The notes under the pieces: generated by a model
What the model was told of the DNA's origin: nothing
Seen by the model: the letters and a program-made list of their open reading frames with translations, nothing else
The model's database searches: none
Made by a program: the position numbers and the translations under genes
Assembly: GCF_003014485.1 (NCBI RefSeq)
Contig: NZ_PYGA01000016.1
Location: forward strand, 62,001-126,000
Length of the DNA stretch: 64,000 nucleotides
Source: Murinocardiopsis flavida
GTDB lineage: Bacteria > Actinomycetota > Actinomycetes > Streptosporangiales > Streptosporangiaceae
Direction: 5' to 3'
Shown: positions 33,167-41,285 of the stretch, piece by piece
Numbering within the stretch: position 1 is the first letter of the stretch
Layout of the letters: every line of letters starts with the position of its first letter

Positions 33167-33811
33167 TCACTTCCGCCAGAACAGGTGGTGCGTCACGCCG
33201 CTCGGGCTGGGCACGATGTCCAGGTGGAAGCGGTCGAGCAGTTCGTCGGGGGACTCCCAGAGCCGTGCCCCGGAGCCGAGCTTCGTCTTCGAGACCGCCA
33301 CATGCAGGGTGTCGACGAGGTCGGCGTCGAGGAACTGCCGGATGAGCGATGCTCCGCCGCCGAGTCTGACGTCCTTGCCCTGCGCTGCGTCACGCGCCTG
33401 TTCGAGGACGGCGGCCGGGTCGCCGCCGACGAAGTGGAACGTGGTGTCGGAGAGCGTGAACGAAGGGCGCGTGTGGTGGGTCATGACGAACACCGGGGTG
33501 TGGAACGGCGGCTCGTCGCCCCACCAGCCGACCCAGTCGTGGTCGTGCCAGGGCCCGCGCTGAGGGCCGAACTTGTTGCGGCCCATGATCTCGGCGCCGA
33601 TGTTGCGGGCGAAGTCGCGTGTGAAGTAGTCGTCGAGCCCGCGGCTGCCGCCGGGGTCGGTGCGGTTGGGCCAGTTCGCCGTGGCGCCGGCCCAGGCGAA
33701 CATGTCGCCGGGGTCGGCGTGGCCGAACGGCCGCTCAAGGCTCTGGTTCTCGCCGGCACCGAACCCGTCGCTGGAGACGGTGAAGTTCTGGACGCGCAGC
33801 AGTTGACTCAT
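33167..33811 (-). CDS. dihydrofolate-reductase-like (RibD C-terminal) family protein
   Basis: 214 aa. VQNFTVSSDGFGAG at the start, IGAEIMGRNKFGP, PVFVMTHHTRP, and DVRLGGGASLIRQFLDADLVDTLHVAV are the RibD_C/YyaP hallmarks. NADPH-dependent reductase of unknown substrate, usually a stand-alone gene. ATG 33811 after GGAG. Confidence 0.9.
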   Translation of the reverse strand: MSQLLRVQNFTVSSDGFGAGENQSLERPFGHADPGDMFAWAGATANWPNRTDPGGSRGLDDYFTRDFARNIGAEIMGRNKFGPQRGPWHDHDWVGWWGDEPPFHTPVFVMTHHTRPSFTLSDTTFHFVGGDPAAVLEQARDAAQGKDVRLGGGASLIRQFLDADLVDTLHVAVSKTKLGSGARLWESPDELLDRFHLDIVPSPSGVTHHLFWRK

Positions 33812-34225
33812 GTGGCTCCTCCATGTCGCCGATCATCCATCGACCGCCCGGCCCGACACTGTGCCCGCGTGCGGTCTGCTTCCCGCAGGTCATCGCCCTC
33901 CACCCTGCGATCGCCGCGATCCTCGCAGAGGCCCCCGACAAACAGACAGCCAACCCGCCCGGACTCGGCCGCGCTGCCGAAGACAGCACCCTTCGCCACC
34001 CTCGCGAGAGCGCCCCATCAATCCCCATCCCCCGCACCCGCTATGAGGACGTGTACTCGCGGTGCGGGATCGCGAGTCCCCAGGCGTTCTCAAGCCGGGG
34101 TCTTGCAGCAGAAGGACGAACGCGCCGACTGGCTGTTGCGGGGGCATGACCTCAGCGGCGGTACAAGCGGCTTTCGAGACCACGGGCCCGATCCGGCAGA
34201 TCGAGATCAGCGAGCGTAAGCGGCT
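33812..34225. other. 414-bp region with no supported gene
   Basis: Several short frames exist on both strands but none has family-like sequence or a ribosome site. It contains the upstream region of the DHFR-like gene and ends at the MerR stop. Confidence 0.45.
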
Positions 34226-34981
34226 CTATCGGGGTACGTGGGCCTGGTCGGTCAGCCGGCGGGTGAGGAGTTCGTCGAGACGTTCCCATGCCGGGCAGTC
34301 GATGCCGAGGTGCCCGGTGAGGATCTCGATGGTCTCGTGCGGCACCCGGTCGAAGGAGGGGAGGTCGGAGGCCATCGTCATGCGCTGGGTCAGCCGTGCT
34401 GCTGCGGCGGCGAGCTGGTCGAGGCGGGGATCGTCTGGGCTCCAGTCGATCGCGTCGTCGTAGCCGCGGAGCATGGCGACGTACTCCTCGTCGTCCAGCA
34501 GGGCGGTGCGTGTGGGCAGGATGCTTCGGGTGATGTCCGGGGCGACGGCGTAGCTGAGGATGAAGCCGTCGCGGATGGCGTGCTCGTGGCGTTCGGACAG
34601 GCCGATGGCGCGCAGGCGCTCCATGTACTCGATTGCCTCGGCTGGGAGGCAGAGCCGGTCGGGCTGGTCGAGGTGGCGCAGCCGGGTCCGGCGCTGCTGG
34701 AGTCGGCGGATGTGGTTGCGCAGCTCCGTGTCGATCCGGTCGATCTGTTCAGCGGTGTCCTTCTCGGTGTCCGCGTTGAGCACGTCGGGGATACGGGCCA
34801 GCGGGACGCCGGCCTGGGCGAGGGTGACGATGCGGGTCAGGTCGATGATCGCCTGCGCGTCGTAGCGCCGGTACCCGGAGGCGTCGCGTTCTGGTTCGGG
34901 CAGCAGGCCCTTGGCGTGGTAGACGCGGATGGCCTTGGTCGATACGCCGGCATGGGCGGCGAGTTGCCCGATCGTCAGCAT
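34226..34981 (-). CDS. MerR-family regulator
   Basis: 251 aa. MLTIGQLAAHAGVSTKAIRVYHAKGLLPEP is a standard MerR HTH; a coiled-coil (about 80-115) and a long effector domain follow (LRAIGLSERHEHAIRDGFILSYAV). ATG 34981; the longer frame to 35320 is not MerR-like. Homologous in layout to the MerR at 21306. Divergent from a small acidic protein across a perfect MerR operator. Confidence 0.9.
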   Translation of the reverse strand: MLTIGQLAAHAGVSTKAIRVYHAKGLLPEPERDASGYRRYDAQAIIDLTRIVTLAQAGVPLARIPDVLNADTEKDTAEQIDRIDTELRNHIRRLQQRRTRLRHLDQPDRLCLPAEAIEYMERLRAIGLSERHEHAIRDGFILSYAVAPDITRSILPTRTALLDDEEYVAMLRGYDDAIDWSPDDPRLDQLAAAAARLTQRMTMASDLPSFDRVPHETIEILTGHLGIDCPAWERLDELLTRRLTDQAHVPR

Positions 34982-34996
34982 CCTCCATTGTCGCAC

Positions 34997-35027
34997 TTGA
35001 CCTTGCCCCAAGGGCAAGGTCTCAGGC
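34997..35027 (+). promoter_or_regulatory. MerR-type promoter, 19-bp spacer, leaderless layout
   Basis: TTGACC (34997-35002), a 19-bp spacer, then TCAGGC (35022-35027) and ATG 35035 after 7 nt. The palindrome 34999-35021 has perfect 10-bp arms (GACCTTGCCC) around CAA. Confidence 0.7.
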
Positions 35028-35034
35028 TGGTTCC

Positions 35035-35298
35035 ATGACCGATCACAACGTCGATGAAGACACCCTTCGCGCACTCGCGGACGAGGGCAACCAGACCGCG
35101 CAGGACCGGCTCGCCGACCTCGCCGATACGCGCAGTGATCTGGACGCGCTGTCCGAACTGCTCGATGAGGGCAACGAGTACGCAGGACGCCTGCTGACCC
35201 GCCGCGCCGTGGAGAACCGCGACCTTCGCGAACTGCAACGGCTCTCCGACGCCGGCAGCCCGGACGCCGAGATGGAGCTGGAACGGCTCCTTGGCTAA
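35035..35298 (+). CDS. small acidic helical protein
   Basis: 87 aa, rich in Glu, Asp and Leu. Sequence shows a loose repeat: TLRALADEGNQTAQDRLADLAD, DALSELLDEGNEYAGRLLTRRA and ELQRLSDAGSPDAEMELERLL, resembling ankyrin or Sel1-like helical hairpins. No ribosome site; the MerR-type promoter predicts a leaderless message. Apparently the sole target of the divergent MerR regulator. Function unknown. Confidence 0.75.
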   Translation: MTDHNVDEDTLRALADEGNQTAQDRLADLADTRSDLDALSELLDEGNEYAGRLLTRRAVENRDLRELQRLSDAGSPDAEMELERLLG

Positions 35299-35386
35299 GG
35301 ACGCCAGTCGTGACCGGCAATGCGTCGGGACAGACCGCAACCGCGATCGTCGCATGGGGGTATTCCGAGCGGTCGCCGCGCCGCGT

Positions 35387-36559
35387 TCACCGGTTGGCGG
35401 CGAGCACCGCCCCGAGGCCCTCTTGCAGGTCCTTGACGAAGTACTCCGGGACCTCCAGGGCCGGGAAGTGTCCCCCGCGCTCGGGCGTCCGCCAGCGGAC
35501 GATCTGCCGGTACCGCTGCTGCGCCCAGGGGCGCGGGCACTTCTCGACGTCGCGTGGGTACATCGTGAGTGCCGAGGGGACGTCGACCCGGAGTTCGGGG
35601 TCCAGCGAGTTGTGGCTTTCGTAGTAGATGCGGGCCGCCGACGCGCCGGTCCGCGTCAGCCAGTACAGGGTGACGTCGTCCAGAACGCGGTCTCTGGAGA
35701 TCGTCTCGAACGGGCTGTCCTCGGTGTCCGACCACTCGGCGAACTTGTCGAGGATCCAGGCGAGGAGCCCGACCGGCGAGTCGACGAGCGAGTAGCCGAT
35801 GGTCTGCGGCCGGGTGGCCTGCTGCTTGGCGTAGGCCGCGCGGTGGCGCCAGAAGTGGCGGGTCTCCTCGGTCCACGCGCGTTCGACCGCCGTCAGCCCG
35901 TCCGTCGACAACCCGGGCGGCCCTTCCGCGAACGTCGTGTGGATGCCGAGGACGTGCGCCGGGAACCTGCCGCCGAGGACCGTGGTGATGTTGCCGCCCC
36001 AGTCGCCGCCGTGGGCTGCGAACGTGCCGTAGCCGAGCCTCCCCATCAGTTCCACCCACGCGGCCGCGATCTTCTCGGTGCCCCACCCGGTGGCGGCCGG
36101 CTTGTCGCTGTAGCCGAAGCCCGGTAGCGACGGGACCACGACGTGGAACGCCGGCGCGGCCGCATCGGTCGGGTCCGCCAGCTCGTCCACGACATCGATG
36201 AACCGGGCGATGCTGTCCGGCCAGCCGTGCGTCATGAGCAGAGGGGTGGCGTCCGCGCGCGCGGATCGGCGGTGCAGGAAGTGGATTCCCAGACCATCGA
36301 TGGTCGTGCGGAACTGGCCGATCCGGTTGAGGCGCTCTTCGAACGACCGCCAGTTGTACCCGGTGCGCCAGTAGTCCACGACGTCGACGAGGTCGGCGAG
36401 CGGGACGCCCTGGTCCCATCGGCGGGGGCCGGGCGCGGTGCGGTCGACCGTCTCGGCCTCCGGGAGCCGCGCCGCGGCCAGTCGCGCACGCAGATCGTCG
36501 AGGTCGGCGTCTGGTGCGTGGGCTTCGAACGCGTGCACGTCGCTGGCTGGGCGGGGCAT
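35387..36559 (-). CDS. epoxide hydrolase (EPHX1-like)
   Basis: 390 aa. The N-terminal EHN domain (DLDDLRARLAAARLPE, WRTGYNWRSFEERLN) is followed by the alpha/beta hydrolase: oxyanion HGWPDS, nucleophile Asp in AHGGDWGGN, and the C-terminal His in RGGHFPALE. Tyr residues in the cap fit epoxide ring opening. AGGAGG before ATG 36559. Divergent from the CGNR regulator with shared operators, so probably under its control. Confidence 0.93.
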   Translation of the reverse strand: MPRPASDVHAFEAHAPDADLDDLRARLAAARLPEAETVDRTAPGPRRWDQGVPLADLVDVVDYWRTGYNWRSFEERLNRIGQFRTTIDGLGIHFLHRRSARADATPLLMTHGWPDSIARFIDVVDELADPTDAAAPAFHVVVPSLPGFGYSDKPAATGWGTEKIAAAWVELMGRLGYGTFAAHGGDWGGNITTVLGGRFPAHVLGIHTTFAEGPPGLSTDGLTAVERAWTEETRHFWRHRAAYAKQQATRPQTIGYSLVDSPVGLLAWILDKFAEWSDTEDSPFETISRDRVLDDVTLYWLTRTGASAARIYYESHNSLDPELRVDVPSALTMYPRDVEKCPRPWAQQRYRQIVRWRTPERGGHFPALEVPEYFVKDLQEGLGAVLAANR

Positions 36560-36580
36560 GGGACCTCCTGGCCTTCGCGG

Positions 36581-36660
36581 AACCGGATACGACTTTTCGC
36601 GAACCGGCTAAGACGGTTCTAGCATGGTGCCATGTCAGCCTGCAACCGGCTAAGGTGGTT
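36581..36660. promoter_or_regulatory. repeated operators upstream of CGNR gene
   Basis: Two 17-bp near-identical sites, AACCGGCTAAGACGGTT (36602-36618) and AACCGGCTAAGGTGGTT (36644-36660), start 42 bp apart (four helical turns). A weaker copy starts at 36581, 21 bp before the first. AACCG...CGGTT arms are inverted. The last site abuts the CGNR ATG. Confidence 0.75.
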
Positions 36661-36662
36661 CC

Positions 36663-37238
36663 ATGCCTGCTGGATTCCCCGACTTCCGCCTCGGTACTGT
36701 CCTGGCCACCAGCTTCACGGCGACGCTGACGGAACGGCGCGGCGACGCCGTAGAGCGCATCCCCGCGCCGCACCGGCTCGTTGACTGGCTGGCGGTGAAC
36801 GGCCTCGCCGTGGACTCCTGCACCGACGCTCAGCTCGACCTCGCTCGGGAGCTGCGGGAGGCGATTCACGCCGCCGCGACGGCGGCCGCGGCCCAGGACA
36901 CTCTTCCCGCGCCTGCCGTCCAGGTCATCAATGACCGCAGCGCCGAGGGCCGGGCCGCGGCGATCCTGACGCCCGAGGGCGAGCGGCAGTGGCGCCTCAG
37001 CTCGGCGTCCCGCGTGGAAGACGCCCTCAGCGTGATCGCCGCCGACGCGATCAGCGTCATCTCGGGCGAACGAGACGGAAAACTGGCCTTGTGCGCGTCG
37101 CCGACCTGCCAAGCCGCCTTCTTCGACACCAGCCAGAGCCGCACCCGCAAGTGGTGCGACATGAACACGTGCGGGAACCGCCAGAAGAAGGCACGCTTCA
37201 ACGCCAACCAGCGCAAAAACCCCAGTTCAGCCCAGTGA
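36663..37238 (+). CDS. ABATE/CGNR zinc-finger regulator
   Basis: 191 aa. N-terminal ABATE-type stress-sensing region (RLVDWLAVNGLAVD, ELREAIHAAATAAA), then the C-terminal CGNR finger: CASPTCQAAFFDTS and KWCDMNTCGNRQKKARF, with four cysteines. The family is thought to be transcriptional, binding DNA through the finger. ATG 36663 lies against the second operator, so translation start and operator overlap. Divergent from the epoxide hydrolase. Confidence 0.92.
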   Translation: MPAGFPDFRLGTVLATSFTATLTERRGDAVERIPAPHRLVDWLAVNGLAVDSCTDAQLDLARELREAIHAAATAAAAQDTLPAPAVQVINDRSAEGRAAAILTPEGERQWRLSSASRVEDALSVIAADAISVISGERDGKLALCASPTCQAAFFDTSQSRTRKWCDMNTCGNRQKKARFNANQRKNPSSAQ

Positions 37239-37267
37239 TCGTCACCCCTGGTCCATGCAAAGCCAAG

Positions 37268-37296
37268 AAGCCTCCAGGCGAGGGGCCTGGAGGCTT
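37268..37296. terminator. hairpin terminator, copy 1
   Basis: AAGCCTCCAGGC pairs with GCCTGGAGGCTT around a short loop, followed on the plus strand by TTTGGGG. It ends the CGNR gene and the leftward DUF397 array. Confidence 0.85.
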
Positions 37297-37323
37297 TGGG
37301 GTCGGCGGGGAACGGTGAGGGGG

Positions 37324-37506
37324 TTAGAGGCAGTCGCGCTTAAGGTCGCTCAGGAACGCGGCCCATGCCTGGGACGAGTACGCGATGTGACCGAGGCTCC
37401 GGTGCTGCGTGTCCCGAACGAAGACCGTGTCGCCTTCGGCGACCTCGACGCAGCTTCCCTCGGGCGCGCTATAGCTGCTTTTGTGCCACGCGCGCGGGTT
37501 AGTCAT
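37324..37506 (-). CDS. DUF397 protein, copy 1
   Basis: 60 aa. MTNPRAWHKSSYS, SCVEVAEG, VFVRDTQHRSLGHIAY, QAWAAFLSDLK. Small DUF397 (BldB/Scr1-like) protein, usually paired with WhiJ-like XRE regulators. It is close to copy 5: the gene and the terminator after it look duplicated together. The next gene's stop overlaps this start region by 8 bp, so the tandem copies are coupled. Confidence 0.92.
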   Translation of the reverse strand: MTNPRAWHKSSYSAPEGSCVEVAEGDTVFVRDTQHRSLGHIAYSSQAWAAFLSDLKRDCL

Positions 37507-37687
37507 GGACACCACCACGCCTTAAGTCGCTCACGAACGCCACCCATGCCTGGGGCGGATACGCGATGTGGCCGAGGTCCCGGTGCCGGGTGTCGCGTAC
37601 GAGGACAGTGTCGCCTTCGGCGACCTCGACGCAGCTTCCCTGCCCCCCGCTGTAGCTACTCTTGTGCCACGCGCGCGGGTCAGTCAT
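37499..37687 (-). CDS. DUF397 protein, copy 2
   Basis: 62 aa. MTDPRAWHKSSYS, SCVEVAEG, VLVRDTRHRDLGHIAYPPQ. Overlaps copy 1 by 8 bp and copy 3 by 8 bp. Slightly longer C-terminus (LRRGGVHD). Confidence 0.92.
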   Translation of the reverse strand: MTDPRAWHKSSYSGGQGSCVEVAEGDTVLVRDTRHRDLGHIAYPPQAWVAFVSDLRRGGVHD

Positions 37688-37865
37688 GGACACCACGCCT
37701 CAGGTCGTTGAGGAACACGGCCCATGCCTGGTGCGGGTACGCGATGTGGCCGAGATCCCGGTGCTGGGTATCGCGTACGAGGACGGTAGCGCCCTCGGCA
37801 ACCTCGACGCAGCTTCCCTTCTCAGCGCTGTACGTGCTCTTGTGCCACTCGCGCGTGTCAGTCAT
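37680..37865 (-). CDS. DUF397 protein, copy 3
   Basis: 61 aa. MTDTREWHKSTYSAEKGSC, VLVRDTQHRDLGHIAYPHQ, and a C-terminus like copy 2 (LRRGVHD). The most diverged N-terminus of the tandem set (REW, STYS). Overlapped by copy 4 by 4 bp. Confidence 0.92.
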   Translation of the reverse strand: MTDTREWHKSTYSAEKGSCVEVAEGATVLVRDTQHRDLGHIAYPHQAWAVFLNDLRRGVHD

Positions 37866-38047
37866 GGACACCACGCCTGAAGGTCGCTCACGAACGCCAC
37901 CCATGCCTGGGGCGGATACGCGATGTGGCCGAGATCCCGGTGCTGGGTATCGCGTACGAGGACGGTAGCGCCCTCGGCCACCTCGACGCAGTTGTTGTTG
38001 CTGCCGTTGCTGTAGCTGCTCTTATGCCAGGCGTGCTGGGCGTCCAT
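37862..38047 (-). CDS. DUF397 protein, copy 4
   Basis: 61 aa. MDAQHAWHKSSYSNGSNNNC, VLVRDTQHRDLGHIAYPPQ. The Asn/Ser-rich insert replaces the glycine loop of the others. ATG 38047 has AGGGAG at good spacing; ATG 38053 would sit on it. First gene of the four-gene block after terminator copy 2. Confidence 0.9.
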   Translation of the reverse strand: MDAQHAWHKSSYSNGSNNNCVEVAEGATVLVRDTQHRDLGHIAYPPQAWVAFVSDLQAWCP

Positions 38048-38132
38048 CGGCATCTCCCTGTGCGCGCAGGACAGTCGTCGGGCAACCGCTTGTGGCTACA
38101 TCATGGCGGCGCGGCAGGTTCACAACAAGGAC

Positions 38133-38159
38133 AAGCCTCCAGGCGGGGCCTGGAGGCTT
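38133..38159. terminator. hairpin terminator, copy 2
   Basis: Same stem as 37268-37296 (AAGCCTCCAGGC with GCCTGGAGGCTT) and the same TTTGGGG flank. It separates DUF397 copy 5 from copies 4 to 1. Confidence 0.85.
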
Positions 38160-38186
38160 TGGGGTGGGCGGGGAATGGTGAGAGGG

Positions 38187-38369
38187 TTAGAGGCGGTCCT
38201 GCTTGAGGTCGCTCAGGAACGCGGCCCATGCCTGGGGCGGGTACGCGATGTGGCCGAGGCTCCGGTGCTGGGTGTCGCGTACGAGGACGACCGGGCCCTC
38301 GGCAACCTCGACGCAACTTCCCTGAGATGCGCTGTAGCTGCTCTTGTGCCAGTGGGGATCACGCTTCAT
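38187..38369 (-). CDS. DUF397 protein, copy 5
   Basis: 60 aa. MKRDPHWHKSSYSASQGSC, VLVRDTQHRSLGHIAYPPQ, AAFLSDLKQD. Its ATG overlaps the end of the XRE gene by 11 bp, so it is the partner proper of that regulator. Its terminator and C-terminal half are nearly identical to copy 1. Confidence 0.92.
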   Translation of the reverse strand: MKRDPHWHKSSYSASQGSCVEVAEGPVVLVRDTQHRSLGHIAYPPQAWAAFLSDLKQDRL

Positions 38370-39183
38370 TGTTATCCAGTTCTTCCTTGACCTTGCGGAT
38401 CAGATCGCGACTCGCCCGGGTCGATAGTGCTTCAGCTTGAAGGATGCCGAAGACGGCCATTGAGTGTTGCACCAGCATCGTTTCATCCATGAGTTGCTCA
38501 CCGCCCATGTGCTCTGCTGAAACGACCACCGGCTTGTCAGGGAACGTGTAGATCCGGAATGGCCCGGCTCCGCCGGGGTGGAAGGGCGGGCTGGGCTGTA
38601 CGACTTGGAGGCGTATTGCTTCGCTATCTATCAGGCCCAGAAGGTAGCCGAGCTGCTCATAAAGAACGTCGAAACCGCCAACTGGCCGCTCGATGACAGC
38701 CGCTTCCACGACGACCGAGATCTTCGGAGGATCTTCCTTTTTCAGGATCACTTGGCGTTGCATCCGTGCCTTGGCCATGCTCTTTAGGTCGCCGGAGGAA
38801 GCCAAGGGGGTGGTGTCACGCAACACCGCGCGAGCATAGCTCGGAACTTGGAACAACCCGGGAATCACAAGTGGCTGATACTCGCGCAGCTCGGACATCA
38901 GTGCTTCCAACTGACCGACTTCTTCGTACCACTCTGGTAGAGCGGTTGGGGTGTTGGCCTTGGTCCATGCCCGTATGACAACACCAGACGTCCCAAAAAC
39001 TCGATCAAGTTCTTCGGCCTGGTCAGCCTGCATGCCGCGCGTCCCACATTCCCAAGCCGACACGGTGGATTGAACTACCTGCAATGCCCTCGCTGCCTGG
39101 CCCTGTGTGACCTTCGCTCGCAGGCGAGCAGTACGGATCTCTTTACCCAACCGACGCCATGCAGGTTTGGCTTTGCGGTCCAT
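38359..39183 (-). CDS. WhiJ-like XRE regulator with DUF5753
   Basis: 274 aa from ATG 39183. N-terminal HTH: AKVTQGQAARALQVVQSTVSAWE. The C-terminal DUF5753 has the signature EYQPLVIPGLFQVPSYARAVL, then ILKKEDPPKISVVVEAAVIERPVGG and HMGGEQLMDETMLVQHSMAVF. WhiJ/Scr2-type proteins work with DUF397 partners in Streptomyces development and act as repressor-like pairs. It lies at the head of the DUF397 array and is divergent from an anti-sigma-like ATPase. Codon use is less GC-rich than its neighbours. Confidence 0.92.
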   Translation of the reverse strand: MDRKAKPAWRRLGKEIRTARLRAKVTQGQAARALQVVQSTVSAWECGTRGMQADQAEELDRVFGTSGVVIRAWTKANTPTALPEWYEEVGQLEALMSELREYQPLVIPGLFQVPSYARAVLRDTTPLASSGDLKSMAKARMQRQVILKKEDPPKISVVVEAAVIERPVGGFDVLYEQLGYLLGLIDSEAIRLQVVQPSPPFHPGGAGPFRIYTFPDKPVVVSAEHMGGEQLMDETMLVQHSMAVFGILQAEALSTRASRDLIRKVKEELDNNEA

Positions 39184-39435
39184 TCCCACCCTCCATCGCA
39201 TGGGTACTACCGTCACCACCAAGATATGGCGATCTCAATGCCAGGCACCACACCCAGCTACCAACCGTGACCGAGTGGTGATCTTGCTAGCCGTCCACCT
39301 TCCGACGCGTTCATGGTGGTGCTGACGGACACCCCGGGTGATCGATCGAAACCGCCCCATTCGCGCGGAACGCCCCATTCACCGGAAACGTCCGTCGGCC
39401 ACTCGTAACGGCAATTCGGATGGAAGGTGATTCCT

Positions 39436-39978
39436 GTGGGAGCAGTGATCGAGAAAGGGGCGCGGGGGGATGCGTCCGCCAGTCCGGGAGCCGGCCGGGC
39501 GCGGATGCCGCGGCGGACCATCGACCTGGGCGACCGGGCGCCGGTCGTGTTGGACACGAGCGCGCAGCGGGTCGGGGTCTCGGTGACGGTGGACGGTGCG
39601 GCGTGCCAGGCCGCGGTGCTGCGCCGCCATCTGCGCACGGTCGCGGCCCTGCCCGGCCGGGCGATGGACACCCTGGAGCGCCTGGCCAGCGAGCTGTTCA
39701 ACAACACCCTCGTCCACACACGATCGGGCCAACCCGGCGGCGAGGTCGTCATCACCGTGGCCCGGCTGGAGGGCCGCGTCCAGGTGAAGGTCACCGACGG
39801 CGGCCGCCGACCCGGCACCGCCGTGTCCACCCCGCACGTGCGCCCGGTCGATCCCGACCGCGCGGGCGGGTGGGGCCTGTTCCTGGTCGATGCCGAGGCG
39901 TCCCGGTGGGGCACCCTGCACGAGGGCGGGCGCACCACGGTGTGGTTCGAGCTCGACCGGCCCACCGTCCGGGGCTGA
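39436..39978 (+). CDS. RsbW/SpoIIAB-like ATP-binding protein
   Basis: 180 aa from GTG 39436 (GGAAGG upstream; GTG 39427 possible). Core HATPase_c_2: N-box ERLASELFNNTLVHTRSG, VTDGGRRPG (DxG) and GGWGLFLVD. The family includes anti-sigma kinases; such a gene commonly adjoins WhiJ/DUF397 pairs in actinomycetes. The next gene, 8 bp downstream, is sigma-like, so a sigma/anti-sigma-like relation is possible. Confidence 0.88.
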   Translation: MGAVIEKGARGDASASPGAGRARMPRRTIDLGDRAPVVLDTSAQRVGVSVTVDGAACQAAVLRRHLRTVAALPGRAMDTLERLASELFNNTLVHTRSGQPGGEVVITVARLEGRVQVKVTDGGRRPGTAVSTPHVRPVDPDRAGGWGLFLVDAEASRWGTLHEGGRTTVWFELDRPTVRG

Positions 39979-39986
39979 ATCCCGCC

Positions 39987-41024
39987 ATGGCCCCGACCAC
40001 CACCGCGACCGCGCCCGGCACCGCCCCGGCGCACGAGACTGCCCCCCGCACCGGCCCCGCGGAGTCCGGCACCGGCACAAACCCGACGGAGACCGGCACC
40101 CGCACCGCCCCGGCGCCGTCCTCCGCACACCGCACCGCAGGCCCCGGCGGTTCCAGCGAGTACGGTCCCCTGCTGCCCGCGCCCCGCGCCGACGACCCCG
40201 TCGGCCACGGCTACACCGCGTTCCAGGCCGTGCGCCTGGCCGTGTGGGCCGCCCGGGAGTGCAACTGGGTCAACGCCATGGCCATGACCCACCGCGCCGA
40301 AACCGCCTGGGAGGCCATCACCGAACACCTCCAGACCGCCCCCGAGCGTCCCGCCGAGACCGAGCTGATCGCGGTCGGGTGGAAGGCCATCAAGACCCAG
40401 CACTACCACGACCTGCGCACCCGCGGCCTCGCAGGCGCCGACAAGGCCCTGCTCTCCCGCGCGTTCGTCCGCTACTGGACCGACCTGTCCGCCCCCACCG
40501 GCGGCCACGAGGACGCGATCGTGGACCGCCTGGCGCTGGCCCAGATCTGGGCGGTGCTGCGCCCCGGCCACCGCAAGGTCCTCACCGCCCTGGCCGAGAC
40601 CGAGGACCGCCACTGCGCCGGGCAGGCGCTGGGCATGGATCCCACCGCCTTCACCCGCGCCCTGGGACGCGCCCGCAAGGCCTTCTACGCCCTGTGGCAC
40701 GAGGGCGAGGCCCCGGCCCGGATGTGGGGCGCCGACCGCACCGGCGAGCGCCACCAGAACGTGATGTACCTGGTGCGGCTGCGCGGCCGCAAGGCCCGCG
40801 CCCGCAAAGCCCAGGGCATCGCGGCCCGGCCCTTGGGCCGCGCGCCCATCGACCTCGGCGTGGCCAACGCGGTTCTGCTGGATCGCCACGTGGCCGGGGA
40901 GTCCTACGGCGCGCTGGCCCGCGCTTTCGGGGTGAGCCGCGACACGATCATCGACCGCATCACGAGGGCCCGCACCCAACGCACCGCGGACAGCACCGCG
41001 CGAACGGGCGCGCCACCCCGCTGA
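39987..41024 (+). CDS. sigma-like / HTH protein with low-complexity N-terminus
   Basis: 345 aa. Residues 1-60 are Thr/Pro/Ala-rich and probably disordered. From about 75, FQAVRLAVWAARECNWVNA resembles a conserved actinobacterial domain of unknown role. HRKVLTALAETEDRHCAGQALGMD with AFTRALGRARKAF looks like sigma region 4. A second HTH, SYGALARAFGVSRDTIIDRI, is at the C-terminus. 8 bp after the ATPase gene, hence one operon. A degenerate sigma factor or DNA-binding partner; no firm function. Confidence 0.7.
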   Translation: MAPTTTATAPGTAPAHETAPRTGPAESGTGTNPTETGTRTAPAPSSAHRTAGPGGSSEYGPLLPAPRADDPVGHGYTAFQAVRLAVWAARECNWVNAMAMTHRAETAWEAITEHLQTAPERPAETELIAVGWKAIKTQHYHDLRTRGLAGADKALLSRAFVRYWTDLSAPTGGHEDAIVDRLALAQIWAVLRPGHRKVLTALAETEDRHCAGQALGMDPTAFTRALGRARKAFYALWHEGEAPARMWGADRTGERHQNVMYLVRLRGRKARARKAQGIAARPLGRAPIDLGVANAVLLDRHVAGESYGALARAFGVSRDTIIDRITRARTQRTADSTARTGAPPR

Positions 41025-41285
41025 ACCGGCTCGGCGGCGCGGCCCCTCCCCCTCCCCCGGAACGGGGCAGCGGGCACCCTCCCCTGCCCGCCACGGCCCG
41101 CCGCCGAGCCACCACCACGCGTCAGACGCGTTCGCCGCCGACCGCGCCCCCGGTACGGTCGGCGTGACACGGATGCATAACCGCTGCTCATGCCCCCTAT
41201 CCCGCGTCAGTCGGCTGGCCGCGAATCGGCGCTTTCTCCAGAGCGGCACCACCGTGATCTTGGGCCACGGGCGGTGTGTCACTAT

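Noticed and set aside
33812-34225. 108-residue plus-strand frame as a gene
   Set aside because: No ribosome site, no family-like sequence, and the frame could arise by chance.
37324-38369. CRISPR-like array from regularly spaced similar segments
   Set aside because: The similar segments are coding DUF397 genes of about 185 bp, without short identical repeats and unique spacers.
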